In this document: positions 1 to 9,616 of the stretch, piece by piece
How positions within the stretch are numbered: position 1 is the first letter of the stretch
Layout of the letters: every line of letters begins with the position of its first letter
From: Desulfobacter sp.
GTDB taxonomy: Bacteria > Desulfobacterota > Desulfobacteria > Desulfobacterales > Desulfobacteraceae
Direction of reading: 5' to 3'
Assembly (NCBI GenBank): GCA_028768545.1
Contig: CP054838.1
Location: forward strand, 4,275,001 to 4,339,000
DNA length: 64,000 nt
The notes under the pieces: model-generated
Database searches by the model: none
What the model saw: only the letters and a program-made list of their open reading frames with translations
Told to the model about the DNA's origin: nothing
Made by a program: the position numbers and the translations under genes

Positions 1-815
1 TCCATGATGCCGGAGGGCAGCTCAAGGTCAAGAATGTGGCCTCGGTCATGGTCACAGCCGAGATTGAACCCTTTGCCAGGATCGGAGACCGGATGGATGT
101 TACGGTATCTTCCCTTGGCGATGCCAAAAGCCTTAAAGGGGGAACCCTTTTAATGAGCCCCTTAAAGGGGGTTGACGGACAGGTTTACGGACTTGCCCAG
201 GGGGCGGTCAGCCTTGCTATTCCTTCCGGTGCAGGCGACAGGGACAGCCATCTTCTGGTGGCGCGGGTGGTGGACGGGGCAACCGTGGAACGGGAGATTC
301 CATTTAAACTCGACGGAAAACACCATCTTATTCTTTTCTTGTTCCGACCGGATTTTACCACGGCAAGACGGATGGCTGACACCATCAACATCACCGTGGG
401 CAAGGGAAGTGCACAGCTGATCGATGCCAGTGCCCTGCGTTTAAAAATACCTGAGAAGATGAGGAAGGCCTGGGTGGCAGAGTTTATCGCCGACATTGAA
501 ACCCTGTCTGTGGTTCCGGATGCGCCGGCCCGTGTGGTGATCAATGAAAAGACCGGAACCGTGGTGATCGGATCTGATGTCACCATATCAAGCGTGGCCG
601 TGGCCCATGGGGATCTTTCCGTGACCATCAACCCTCAAGGCGGGGCAGATGAAGAGCCCCAGGAAGACCGGGTGATGATGCTTGAAGAAAATTCCACCAT
701 TGGCGAGCTGGTCCGGGGGCTGAATGCCCTGGGGGTTAAACCCAGAGATCTGATCAGTATCCTTGAGGGAATAAAGGTGGCTGGCGCACTCCAGGCTGAA
801 CTTGAGATTCTATAG
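1..815 (+). CDS. flgI: Flagellar P-ring protein FlgI, C-terminal part (gene starts before the window)
   Basis: The open frame runs in from the window edge (codons in phase from base 3), so the start is not visible. The opening residues GGQLKVKNVASVMVTAEI and the following PFARIGDRMDVTVSSLGDA and GGTLLMSPLKG are the conserved FlgI core, and the end (GALQAELEIL) is the usual FlgI C-terminus. FlgI is exported by Sec and forms the periplasmic P-ring around the flagellar rod. The gene ends in TAG and flgJ begins 19 bases later, as in other flg clusters. Nothing seen in this part suggests damage. Confidence 0.93.
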   Translation, partial: HDAGGQLKVKNVASVMVTAEIEPFARIGDRMDVTVSSLGDAKSLKGGTLLMSPLKGVDGQVYGLAQGAVSLAIPSGAGDRDSHLLVARVVDGATVEREIPFKLDGKHHLILFLFRPDFTTARRMADTINITVGKGSAQLIDASALRLKIPEKMRKAWVAEFIADIETLSVVPDAPARVVINEKTGTVVIGSDVTISSVAVAHGDLSVTINPQGGADEEPQEDRVMMLEENSTIGELVRGLNALGVKPRDLISILEGIKVAGALQAELEIL

Positions 816-834
816 ACGTGTGAAAGGATAGACC

Positions 835-1248
835 ATGACAGGACCTGTAAATTCAATCCAAAACCAGATGCTTGCCTCTCAACTGGCCCAGATAAAGCCG
901 GTTGACCCTGAAAAGGAAAAGGAACTCAAAGAGGCCTGTGAAGGGTTTGAGGCGATTTTTACCCAGAAAATACTTCAATCCATGCGCCAGACCCTGCCCG
1001 GAGATGCCCTGTTTCCCAAATCCAACAGCATTGAGGTATTTGAATCCATGTACGACCAGCATCTCACCGATCAATTGTCCCATGCCTCAAGAATTCTTAT
1101 TCGATCAACTGAAAAAAACACTTTAACCTTTCTTTTTTCCTTCCATTCTTTCCTTTTAAGATCTGGTATGAAAGTTGCTCTTTATCCCTTTAGATATAAA
1201 AAAAATGGGCCAAAGGGAAAATTATTCCCTGATGGAACCAGGCTTTAA
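835..1248 (+). CDS. flgJ: FlgJ-like rod-binding protein, C-terminus frameshifted
   Basis: Residues 15-85 (PVDPEKEKELKEACEGFEAI, FTQKILQSMRQTLPGDALF, ESMYDQHLTDQLSHAS) are the rod-binding domain of FlgJ; there is no muramidase domain, as is usual in deltaproteobacteria. After SHAS, near base 1088, the frame goes wrong: the +1 frame gives EFLFDQLKKTL followed by TAA at 1124-1126, which is a typical FlgJ end, while the annotated frame runs on as about 50 low-complexity residues to 1248. That tail overlaps a sigma-54 promoter-like site (1164-1179), which supports a true end near 1126 and a small indel around 1085-1092. Start ATG at 835 follows AAGGA. FlgJ caps rod assembly in the periplasm. Confidence 0.8.
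   Translation: MTGPVNSIQNQMLASQLAQIKPVDPEKEKELKEACEGFEAIFTQKILQSMRQTLPGDALFPKSNSIEVFESMYDQHLTDQLSHASRILIRSTEKNTLTFLFSFHSFLLRSGMKVALYPFRYKKNGPKGKLFPDGTRL
1164..1179 (+). promoter_or_regulatory. Sigma-54 (-24/-12) promoter-like site before flgN-flgK-flgL
   Basis: The sequence TGGTATGAAAGTTGCT has the GG and GC dinucleotides of a -24/-12 promoter with the required 12-base offset, and differs from the TGGCA consensus at one base (T for C). It lies about 120 bases upstream of flgN, in the tail of the frameshifted flgJ frame. Weaker than the other three sites in this window, but its position at the head of the flgNKL-csrA-fliW run is sensible. Confidence 0.55.
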
Positions 1249-1295
1249 GCGCAACAAACGCTTTAAAGACTGATGATCAAAGGAGAAGAGCCAAA

Positions 1296-1799
1296 ATGGA
1301 AAAAATTGCCGATGACATGTCAGGCCTGCTTAACGAGACCCTGGGATTTTACAAGGAACTCAAAGTACTTCTTGAGGCTGAAAAAAAATATATCACAGAT
1401 ATGGATGTCCAAAAACTCTGGGATTCCACGGACAGAAAAAAACAAATTGTTGAGTCCATTGAATCCATGATCGCAAGGATCCTTGACCGGGTGAAAACCT
1501 ATGTGTCCGATTTTGAAATGGATGTCAGGTCCTTTCGGGTCAGGGAGGTGGTTGCAGTCCTTCCTTTGAAAATGAGAATCAAGTCAGGGCTTAAAACAAT
1601 CGGGCTTAAAATTGATGGGCTCAAACATGAGATTGGACTCATGGCCAATGAAAATAAACGGTATATTCTGGAATATCTTTCTGTGATTGACGGTGTTTTC
1701 AGTACGATTAAACAGCGTCCGGATCAGGATCAGTATTCTTCTTACGGCCATATCCTTTCATCCAACGAAACCACCCGTCTTATTAATGCAGAGGTATAA
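1296..1799 (+). CDS. flgN: FlgN-family flagellar export chaperone
   Basis: A 167-residue, mostly helical, charged protein without signal peptide. Its N-terminal half (LLNETLGFYKELKVLLEAEK, then IVESIESMIARIL) has the FlgN/FliT chaperone pattern, and it sits directly before flgK, its expected client. FlgN binds the C-termini of FlgK and FlgL in the cytoplasm and hands them to the export gate. Start ATG at 1296 is preceded by AAAGGAGAAG at good spacing; an alternative ATG at 1273 is in another frame and is not coding. flgK starts 3 bases after the TAA. No damage seen. The family call rests on pattern and position rather than a strong motif. Confidence 0.78.
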   Translation: MEKIADDMSGLLNETLGFYKELKVLLEAEKKYITDMDVQKLWDSTDRKKQIVESIESMIARILDRVKTYVSDFEMDVRSFRVREVVAVLPLKMRIKSGLKTIGLKIDGLKHEIGLMANENKRYILEYLSVIDGVFSTIKQRPDQDQYSSYGHILSSNETTRLINAEV

Positions 1800-1802
1800 A
1801 CC

Positions 1803-4800
1803 ATGTCAGGCATATCCTCCACTCTAAGTATTGCCAAGACCGCCATTTCAACCCAGCAGCACGGGCTGAACATTACCGGTCAGAATATTGCCAATGTCAA
1901 CAATCCGAATTATTCTGTCCAGTCTGCAGATCAGACCAGCCGCAAGCCAGCGGCTTATGGGGGGTTTTTATTTGGTACGGGCGTGGATATGTTTCAGATT
2001 CAACAGAGTGTGGATGCCCTGCTTGAAGCAAGGCTGACAGGGGAACAGTCCACCCAGGCCTCATTGGAGGAGCAGGAATCTTATATGCGGGTGCTGGAAG
2101 GTTTTTTTGACGAATCCAGCGAGACCAGCCTGACCACCGTGCTGACCGAGTTCTGGAATTCCTGGCACGATCTGTCCGACAATCCCCAAGGCTCTTCTGA
2201 ACGGGTTGCCATTTACGAGAGCGGGAACAAGCTGACCAACCGGTTTGAAAGCACTGTCCTGGATATGGACAAATTACTGACAGACATATCTTCGGATATC
2301 TCTGCTGCTGTTCAGCAGATCAATACCCTGTCCGTAAAAATTGCAGATTTGAACAGGAAAATTTTATCTGCTGAGATTTATAGGACAGCCAATGACCAGC
2401 GGGATCAGAGGACCGCATTGATCAAGGAACTGGGCGATCTTATTGATATTTCCACCTTTGAACAGGGAGATGGTGCCCTGATCGTTAATGCGGCCAACGG
2501 TTTTACCCTGGTCAACGGGGTGGATTCCTACAGCCTGAGCATGACGGGCAAGGATGTGGTCTGGCAGGGATCAACCGGTTCCGGCCAGGTGATTACAGAT
2601 AAGATCACCTCGGGCAAGATCGGAGGGCTTCTGGAAATACGGGATTCGGTGATTCCCAAGTACCAGGCCCAGGTCAATGAATTGTCCCGAGAGATGATCT
2701 GGGCCATTAATTACCAGCATTCCCAGGGGGCCGGGCTGACCTATTACAACGAACCTGTGGTGGGGGATTATCAGGCAGATGAGAGCGGGTGGCTGACCAG
2801 TTTTGAATTCGGGGACAAAATTGATTTTTCAAAGGCCTTTACCATGTGGCTGGAAGATAAAACCGGGGCGTCCACCGAATACTCCAGAATCCATATGGAC
2901 ATGGGGGAGTCAGAGGCCAGGATTACCAACTGGCAGGGGGCGGCCACAGGGGGAAACCAGTCCATCTACAAGCTCACCGTCATGGACTCTGCCACCCTCG
3001 GGGATATGGAGGTCATGGAAACGGATGGTTCAGGCCTTGCCTCGGTCCAGACCAACGGGTCCACCTCAGGTGTTGCCACCTCCCTTGACGGGGCCATTGC
3101 CGGCCAGACCCTGACCGTTTACAACGGGCCCACAGGTACCAGCGTGATCGAGATCAAGGATGTGGGCGGAGACGCAAAACGGTCTGCCGCATCCATTGCC
3201 CAGGCCCTAAGCCAGGTGGACGGGGTCAGTGCCTATGCATCAGCCACCTCAGCCACCTATCAGCTCATTGATAACGGGGGGATCCAGGACGGGGACGAGG
3301 TGAAATTTTCTCTTTATGTTGACGGCGTTGTTCAGGCCCAGAGTTTTATCCGGGATTCCGTTTCAGCCACCCTCCAGGAGCAGTATGAAAATGCCTTGCT
3401 GGCAGGTGTTGAGGCTATGAATCTTATCAACGAGGATGATGACCTTTATCTTGACGGCCTGACCCTGAACTCCAGCGCGGGCAGAACCTTGGGAATCCAG
3501 GATTTTGAAGTCCAGGACAATACCGGGATCCGCCTGGACAATTTTGCTAATTTTGATTCCGGAGACACGGTGACCTTTGTGGTGGATTCAAGTATTTCAG
3601 GTTCAGGCACGGCCGCCGCCAGTACAACCTCCGTGGATATTGATTTAAGCGGGGTGGATGTAAATGATGCCGGTGAGATGGCCAAGGCATTCAGCGAGGC
3701 CATGGCAGCCGAACTGGACACCAGTCTCTTTTCGGTGGTGCATGATCCATATACCAATTCAGTGGTGCTCAGGACCCTGGACGGATCAGGCATCCGGCTT
3801 CGCAACGGATCAGGAGATACCGGAGACGACGCCCTGGTCAATGTGAGTGCATTGGGCGGGAGCAATACCACTTCAGGGGCGGCCGATACCGAACTTCGGT
3901 TTAACAATGTTGTGGATGCCTCGGACACGGTCCGTTATGACGCCATTGCCCTTGCCGTGGACAATATGAGCTTTTCAGGCCAGGGCACGGGTACCCTTAT
4001 TGCCGAAAGCACGGCAGGTGCGGGAAATAAAAATGCCGTTATCACAGGCACTGTGAGTGTGGTTGCCAAAGAGGGTATTGTGCTTCAGTCTACTGCCGCC
4101 GGTGCCGGCGGGCTTTTCAGTACCAACACCGCCACCCGGGGCAGTTCTATCCTTACCTTTGGAGGGGAGGGCGGATTTTCAGGGTTTTCCACGGCCGGCG
4201 GGGAGACCATCTCTTTTGACCTTGACGGGCATCAAATCCTTTTTGACACCACGGCAGGGGCAGGCACCTCAGATCTTGAACTGGCCCAGCTCTTTGAGAC
4301 TGAAATTATTTCAGATCTTGCCGCCGCCGGTGTGGCAGCCGATTATACCGTGGTCAGGACGGCCAGTTCCATCTCGGTTATTAAGAATATAGACAAGGAA
4401 GAACCCATTAAGGTTGAAAATTTTTCAGACACCTTGGGCGCTTCTGCCACATTCAGGGTGCTCACGGGCACAGGAAAAGGAACCAATTCCCCTGAAAATG
4501 ATCTTCTGGATGCAGATCCGTCCAAAACCTATAGAAATTTTACCACCTCCAGCCTCTACGATGATGAGGGGGTGATCCGGTGGGAACGCCTGGATGCCGA
4601 CGGCGTCAGGACCGGGGCCACGGGTCTGATCCATGTGGAAGATGAGGGAGAGGTCACCATCATGGAGGGGGGAAAGGAGACCCTGACCTTTGATATCGCT
4701 GCGGGCAGTCTTGTGGCGGGAAATACTTTGACCATCAATACAGATGCCCAGGGCCGGCCTGACCCTTTGGATTTTAGAATCACGGGCCGGGCCAATTCCA

Positions 4801-5948
4801 TTAATGAACTTTACCAGTTCAAGGTGGTCTCGGGCGGCAAGGTGGGTCACCTTCCTGGAGAAGGCGAAGAGCCTTTGGTCATTGAGTGGTCCAACTCCGT
4901 GACCACAGGGACCTTTACCATTGAAGGAAATGATCCCCCATATACCCCTCTGGCCCCGGTAGAGGTCCAGGTGGACGGGATGAATTTTAAAATTTACGAC
5001 GGCACCTTGTTTGCCGGTGATGTCTTTACCGTGACCACCGGGAGTACAGGGATTCCTTTGTCCCAGACCCCGGAAGGCAATCCCACAGGCGAGACCCTTT
5101 CAGACTGGCATTGGACCCTGGATTCGTTTTCCGAAGAGTTTAACCGCCAGGGCACGGGCCTTAAAGCCTCGACAACCATTGACAACCGTTTGGAGTTCAA
5201 GGCCTCAGATACCTATTACACCATTCAAAATACCCAGTATTCAGGGGAAAACGGGTTTTCCCAGGACAATGTGGAAATGAAGGTCACCGATTGGAGCGGT
5301 CTTGATTTTGCCGCCAGTGATCTGAGGTTTGAACGGTCAGGCTCGGGTGTCTGGGGCGTTTTGAACGATCCAACCGGGGGCAGTCTTCAGATTTTACCCC
5401 CGGGCGGGGATGATGACGGGTTTGCATTTTCAGATGACGGATCATCTGATGCAGGCCTTGCTGCTGCTGCCGGGATCAACACCTTTTTTGAGGGCCAAGA
5501 TGCCCTGACCATGGAAATGAATACCGCACTCAAGGACACCAATCTCATTGCGGCTGCAAAGGTGAATGGAACCACCGGGGTGATTTCCAGCGGGGATAAT
5601 GCCAATGCGCTCTCCCTTGCAGATGCCCAGTTTGTGGAAAAAAGCCTGAAAATATGGACCTTTGAACGGGGCAGCGAGGCCCAGTCAAGCAATACCTATG
5701 CGACCCTGGATGATTATTTTAATACCCTGATCGGTTCTCTGGGGATTGAGTCCCGAACCATTAAAACTTCAAAATCCTTTGCAGACACCATGGTCAATAA
5801 TATTACAGAACAGCGGGATGCGGTTTCTGCCGTGTCTTTGGATGAAGAGATGATCCAGCTCATGAGATACCAGCATGCCTATTCTGCGGCGTCAAAACTG
5901 CTGTCCGTATCTGATGAGATGCTCAATACCCTGATTTCCATGAGGTAA
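1803..5948 (+). CDS. flgK: Flagellar hook-associated protein 1 FlgK, greatly enlarged
   Basis: The N-terminal helix region (LSIAKTAISTQQHGLNITGQ, NIANVNNPNYSVQ) and the C-terminal one (AVSLDEEMIQLMRYQHAYSA, ASKLLSVSDEMLNTLISMR) are diagnostic of FlgK, which forms the hook-filament junction after export. The protein is 1381 residues, about 2.5 times the common 550. The surplus lies in the middle (about residues 300-1270), a Gly/Ser/Thr/Asp-rich beta-type region with Flagellin-IN-like stretches (for example TAASTTSVDIDLSGVDVND) that would face outward. One frame is open throughout, so the insertion is not a chimera of frameshifts. Start ATG at 1803 with GAGGT upstream. flgL follows after 13 bases. 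Confidence 0.95.
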   Translation: MSGISSTLSIAKTAISTQQHGLNITGQNIANVNNPNYSVQSADQTSRKPAAYGGFLFGTGVDMFQIQQSVDALLEARLTGEQSTQASLEEQESYMRVLEGFFDESSETSLTTVLTEFWNSWHDLSDNPQGSSERVAIYESGNKLTNRFESTVLDMDKLLTDISSDISAAVQQINTLSVKIADLNRKILSAEIYRTANDQRDQRTALIKELGDLIDISTFEQGDGALIVNAANGFTLVNGVDSYSLSMTGKDVVWQGSTGSGQVITDKITSGKIGGLLEIRDSVIPKYQAQVNELSREMIWAINYQHSQGAGLTYYNEPVVGDYQADESGWLTSFEFGDKIDFSKAFTMWLEDKTGASTEYSRIHMDMGESEARITNWQGAATGGNQSIYKLTVMDSATLGDMEVMETDGSGLASVQTNGSTSGVATSLDGAIAGQTLTVYNGPTGTSVIEIKDVGGDAKRSAASIAQALSQVDGVSAYASATSATYQLIDNGGIQDGDEVKFSLYVDGVVQAQSFIRDSVSATLQEQYENALLAGVEAMNLINEDDDLYLDGLTLNSSAGRTLGIQDFEVQDNTGIRLDNFANFDSGDTVTFVVDSSISGSGTAAASTTSVDIDLSGVDVNDAGEMAKAFSEAMAAELDTSLFSVVHDPYTNSVVLRTLDGSGIRLRNGSGDTGDDALVNVSALGGSNTTSGAADTELRFNNVVDASDTVRYDAIALAVDNMSFSGQGTGTLIAESTAGAGNKNAVITGTVSVVAKEGIVLQSTAAGAGGLFSTNTATRGSSILTFGGEGGFSGFSTAGGETISFDLDGHQILFDTTAGAGTSDLELAQLFETEIISDLAAAGVAADYTVVRTASSISVIKNIDKEEPIKVENFSDTLGASATFRVLTGTGKGTNSPENDLLDADPSKTYRNFTTSSLYDDEGVIRWERLDADGVRTGATGLIHVEDEGEVTIMEGGKETLTFDIAAGSLVAGNTLTINTDAQGRPDPLDFRITGRANSINELYQFKVVSGGKVGHLPGEGEEPLVIEWSNSVTTGTFTIEGNDPPYTPLAPVEVQVDGMNFKIYDGTLFAGDVFTVTTGSTGIPLSQTPEGNPTGETLSDWHWTLDSFSEEFNRQGTGLKASTTIDNRLEFKASDTYYTIQNTQYSGENGFSQDNVEMKVTDWSGLDFAASDLRFERSGSGVWGVLNDPTGGSLQILPPGGDDDGFAFSDDGSSDAGLAAAAGINTFFEGQDALTMEMNTALKDTNLIAAAKVNGTTGVISSGDNANALSLADAQFVEKSLKIWTFERGSEAQSSNTYATLDDYFNTLIGSLGIESRTIKTSKSFADTMVNNITEQRDAVSAVSLDEEMIQLMRYQHAYSAASKLLSVSDEMLNTLISMR

Positions 5949-5961
5949 CAGGAGAGTTAAA

Positions 5962-8812
5962 ATGAGAGTTCCCAATATCAATACCTATTATACGGCCACC
6001 TACCTCCTGGGCAATTTGACCGAGGATTTGAAAAATACCAATGAGGTGACAAGCACCCAGAAACAGATCAATGAAATTTCAGATGATCCCCTGGGATTGA
6101 GTCAGACTTTGAGTATTAAAAATTCAATCGGAAACCTGGACCAGATCGAAGAAAATGTGATCATGGGCAAATCATGGCTTGAGACGAGTGAAAACGCCAT
6201 GACCAGTATTAATAACCTGATCCTGGATGCAAAATCAGAAGTAAACCGTCTTGCCAATGATTCCACCACTGTCGATGAACGGCAGGATGCCATTGAACGC
6301 ATTAACAGCATTGTCGAGCAGATTGTCTCTTTGGGCAATACCCAGGTCAACGGGAATTATATTTTCGGGGGCACAGAGACCAATACCATGCCCTTTGTCT
6401 ACGATCAGAGCACAGAGCCCAACCAGGTGCTTTATACGGGCAATTCCAACCCCTTTGAGATCAGAACGGATAAAAATTCACAGGTCCAGGTGGGCAGGGA
6501 CGGCCAGGAAACTTTCTGGGGCGATGAAGTTGAAATCAATTCAACCAATAACACCATTGTAATTAAAGAAGACAACGGTCACGGGTCTGCATCTGAAAAA
6601 ATAATGAAAGCCGTTATCCCGGACGGGCTCTATTCCACCCAAGACCTTGAAACCGCAGTCAGGAATGCCTTGAACCAGGTGTCGGCCAAAGAGGGATACA
6701 ACGCAAGTTATCTTGTGGATTATGATGATGAAACCCAGACCTATTCCATCCGTGAGGACGGATCCTATGACGGATACCTGAGAACAGAGTTTAAGTGGGA
6801 ATCAGGGGGCAATGCCTATATCAACGATATCAAAACCGCTTCCTCCATTGATCCGGATGATGTCTCCATTACTACCAATACGGATGCATTGACCATAGGG
6901 ACGCCTGAACCTGCCGGCACCAAACCCTTTACCCTGGTCTGGCAGGGAGATGACACATCGAAGATTGTCAACAATCCAGGGTATGTGATTACCCCTGAAA
7001 TTATTTCAGGCACTGCCGAATCAGTTGACATTGATCTGGATGAAAACGGGGTGCCTGATATCAGTATCCGGCTTGACGGACCGGTTGACAATCAAGGGGA
7101 CTATATCTCCTTTGAAATTATTCCCCCCATGGGTGACCATAGTGCCGGCCATGAAATCGGTTTTAACGGAGACAATATTATCAAGGCACCGCCCGTGTCC
7201 GACACCGAAGCCGCATACGTTACCGAACTTGTGATCACGGACGGAACAAACGATTCGATTTTTTTTAGGGAGGTGAGTTCCACCGGCGGGATCACCCCTT
7301 TGTCCATTGATTTGAACACCACGGGAGCCGATGTTACCTATACGGATATGGATGCCCTGGCAAAGGATATTGAAAATAAGCTGGAAACCCCCAGTGCTGC
7401 AGGTCCCAATCAGATCGAGTACAATGTCTCTTATGACGCCTCAACCAGCCGGTTTAAAATCCATGAGCTGGGTGCTGATTTAGATGAGTTTCATCTTGAC
7501 TGGAGCGCAAGCAATGCCGCATCCACCCTCGGGTTTTACCCTGTGGACGACTCAACGGTTTATCCCTCTTCAGATACCCCCCTGGACCGTACCATTATTC
7601 TTGATGCGTCAAACAATACCTTTACCTTTGGGGAAACCGATATCGGGGCAACCGCCGGCACCACCATCACCGCCACCGTTGCTTTGGGCACCTACCGTAA
7701 TGCCACAAGTTTTGCCGCTGCCGTGGAGGCTGCCCTTGATGCGGCATCCACCAATGTGCCGCCGGCAGATTATTCAGTGACATACAATGCCGGTACCAAC
7801 CGGTTCAACGTCCAGGATGTCAGCGCCAATATTTCTGATTTCAGCCTGCTCTGGGAGAGCGGGGGACCTTCCAGTGACACCATTGCCAAGTCCCTGGGGT
7901 TCAGCCCTGATGTGGATGTTGAACAAAAACTGTCCTTTGATTCAAATGCATCCCCCGTGGTCATGACCATTGACGGGGATAACAAATGGGTGGAGTTTGC
8001 CGAAACCGATGCTGACGGGAATACAGTTACGGCCAGCATCGCCATCCCCGAAGAAGAGTACACTGATCTTAATCATCTGGCCTCATTGATCCAGACCGGG
8101 ATGAAAGAGGCTTCATTTAACAAGGTGGATTATGCCGTCACCTATGATGGGACCGAACAGGAGTTTATTTTTAAAAAATCGGGAAATGCCGATATCTCCT
8201 CATTTAAAATGCTCTGGTACTCCGGGGGGTATAAGCAGTCAAATGCCGCAGATCAGCTGGGATTTTCACCTGCCAGCGATGATACAACCCATTTTTCCAT
8301 CTCGGACAAGGAAATTGTCAATATCACCATTGACGGTTCAAATGACAAGTTGGATTTTCTTGAGATCACCCAGGAAGATGTTCATTTAAAAACCAGCCGC
8401 CTCACCGCCTCAATTGCCCAGAAAACCTACACCAGTCATGAACAGCTGGCAAAAGAGGTGGAAAAAGCCATGGAGGCTGAATCCCTTAAGAACGGCAATC
8501 GGATTGATTATACCGTGGCCTGGGATGATGTGACCCAGAAATTTACCATCAAAGAAAACGGCCATGATCTTGAGGAATTTAGTCTCCAATGGCAGTCAGG
8601 GGACAATGCCCCCTTATCTTTGGGGGGAACAGGTCAGGTCATCCATTACCAAAGAGGTTAACTTAACCCTTACAGAACGCCGTTCAAACATAGAAGATGC
8701 AGATATGATAGAATCAATTATGAACCTTAAGAATATTGAAACTGCCTACGAGGCGGCCCTGGCGTCAACCTCAAAAGTGCTGAGCATCAGCCTTGTGGAT
8801 TATCTAAGATAA
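5962..8812 (+). pseudogene. flgL: Flagellar hook-associated protein 3 FlgL, frameshifted near the 3' end
   Basis: The N-terminus (MRVPNINTYYTATYLLGNLT, then KQINEISDDPLGLSQTLSIK and NGNYIFGGTETNTMPF) is FlgL. The first frame stops at 8661 after residue 899, but the next frame carries the missing FlgL end (LTERRSNIEDADMIESIMNL, NIETAYEAALASTSKVLSIS) to the TAA ending at 8812. The shift lies in a run of six G at 8622-8627: with five G the two frames join smoothly as LSLGEQVRSSITKEV. Rejoined, the protein is about 949 residues against the usual 300-400. The excess is five related units of about 105-120 residues (see findings). FlgL links FlgK to the filament. Start ATG 5962 follows AGGAGAG. The indel may be a real mutation or a homopolymer error. 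Confidence 0.9.
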
Positions 8813-8825
8813 GAATAGGGATAAT

Positions 8826-9068
8826 ATGCTTGTTTTAACCCGGAAAGAAAATGAAAAGATCAAGATCGGGGACGAGGTTGTCGTAAGTGTCCTCAGTGTT
8901 GAGGGCAATAATGTGAAAATCGGTATTGACGCACCCAGGGAGATCACCATATTGAGAATGGAAGTCTTTGAACAGATCCAAAAAGAAAATATTGAATCTG
9001 CTGAGAAAGACCTGGGCGACATTACACAGGCTGCAGCATTGATCAAGAAAAAATTTTTCAAGGAGTAA
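8826..9068 (+). CDS. csrA: Carbon storage regulator CsrA
   Basis: An 80-residue protein starting MLVLTRKENEKIKIGDEVVV with VKIGIDAPREITILR, the CsrA fold with the conserved N-terminal RNA-binding strand (L4, R6) and the second RNA-contact region around residues 40-47 ending in the conserved Arg. CsrA binds GGA motifs in mRNA leaders and blocks translation. It lies between flgL and fliW, the arrangement in which FliW antagonises CsrA to couple flagellin translation to assembly; matching GGA sites lie before fliC in this window (17154-17178). Start ATG at 8826 has AGGGA upstream. Length and motifs are normal. Confidence 0.97.
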   Translation: MLVLTRKENEKIKIGDEVVVSVLSVEGNNVKIGIDAPREITILRMEVFEQIQKENIESAEKDLGDITQAAALIKKKFFKE

Positions 9069-9074
9069 GGAACG

Positions 9075-9521
9075 TTGAAAATAGGTACCAGAAAATTTGG
9101 TGAGGTTCAGATTGATGAGACAAAAATCCTGTCCATGCCCGAAGGGCTGCCCGGGTTTTCAGGATTTGAACGCTTTGTACTGCTTGAAGATCCTAAAACT
9201 GCCCCGTTCTGCTGGTTTCAGTCCATAGACGAACCCAACCTTGCTTTAGTGGTCATGGATCCCACTATTTTTAAGCCGGACTACAATGTGGGGATAGACA
9301 AGATCATCAAGGATCTTGGATGGACGGATATAAACAGGGATGAGGTGGTTGTTTACGTGGTGGTGAACATCCTTGGAAAACAAGAAAAGCAAAAGATTAC
9401 AGCCAACCTTTTAGGCCCTCTGGTGATCAATTCAAAAAACAATCAGGCTGTACAGGTGGTTATTTCAGATTCCACTTATTCTTGTCAGTACAATATCCTG
9501 GAACCGGAAATGTCTGAATAA
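9075..9521 (+). CDS. fliW: Flagellar assembly factor FliW
   Basis: 148 residues, with the FliW hallmarks LSMPEGLPGFSGFERFVLLE, PFCWFQSIDEPNLALVV and the NLLGPLVINSKNNQAVQVV segment near the C-terminus. FliW binds either flagellin or CsrA; free FliW removes CsrA from the flagellin mRNA. The start is TTG at 9075, 6 bases after the csrA stop, with AAGGAA upstream. An operon with csrA is clear. Downstream (9522-9616) is about 95 bases of non-coding sequence before an insertion sequence; I see no convincing terminator there. Confidence 0.95.
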   Translation: MKIGTRKFGEVQIDETKILSMPEGLPGFSGFERFVLLEDPKTAPFCWFQSIDEPNLALVVMDPTIFKPDYNVGIDKIIKDLGWTDINRDEVVVYVVVNILGKQEKQKITANLLGPLVINSKNNQAVQVVISDSTYSCQYNILEPEMSE

Positions 9522-9616
9522 CCAGCATGCCCTAAAGAGGCAGAAACCAGACGGAAGAGCGGTATTGGCAACTGATCTCAATAAAAAATCAAACGCTTAT
9601 GATCCTCTACCTTGGC

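Noticed and set aside
1127..1248. C-terminal 40 residues of the open flgJ frame as real protein
   Set aside because: A standard FlgJ end is found in the other frame, and a sigma-54-like promoter lies within this stretch.
9522..9616. Sigma-54 promoter after fliW (TTGGCAACTGATC)
   Set aside because: It lacks TTGC at the -12 position, and no gene follows that it could serve.
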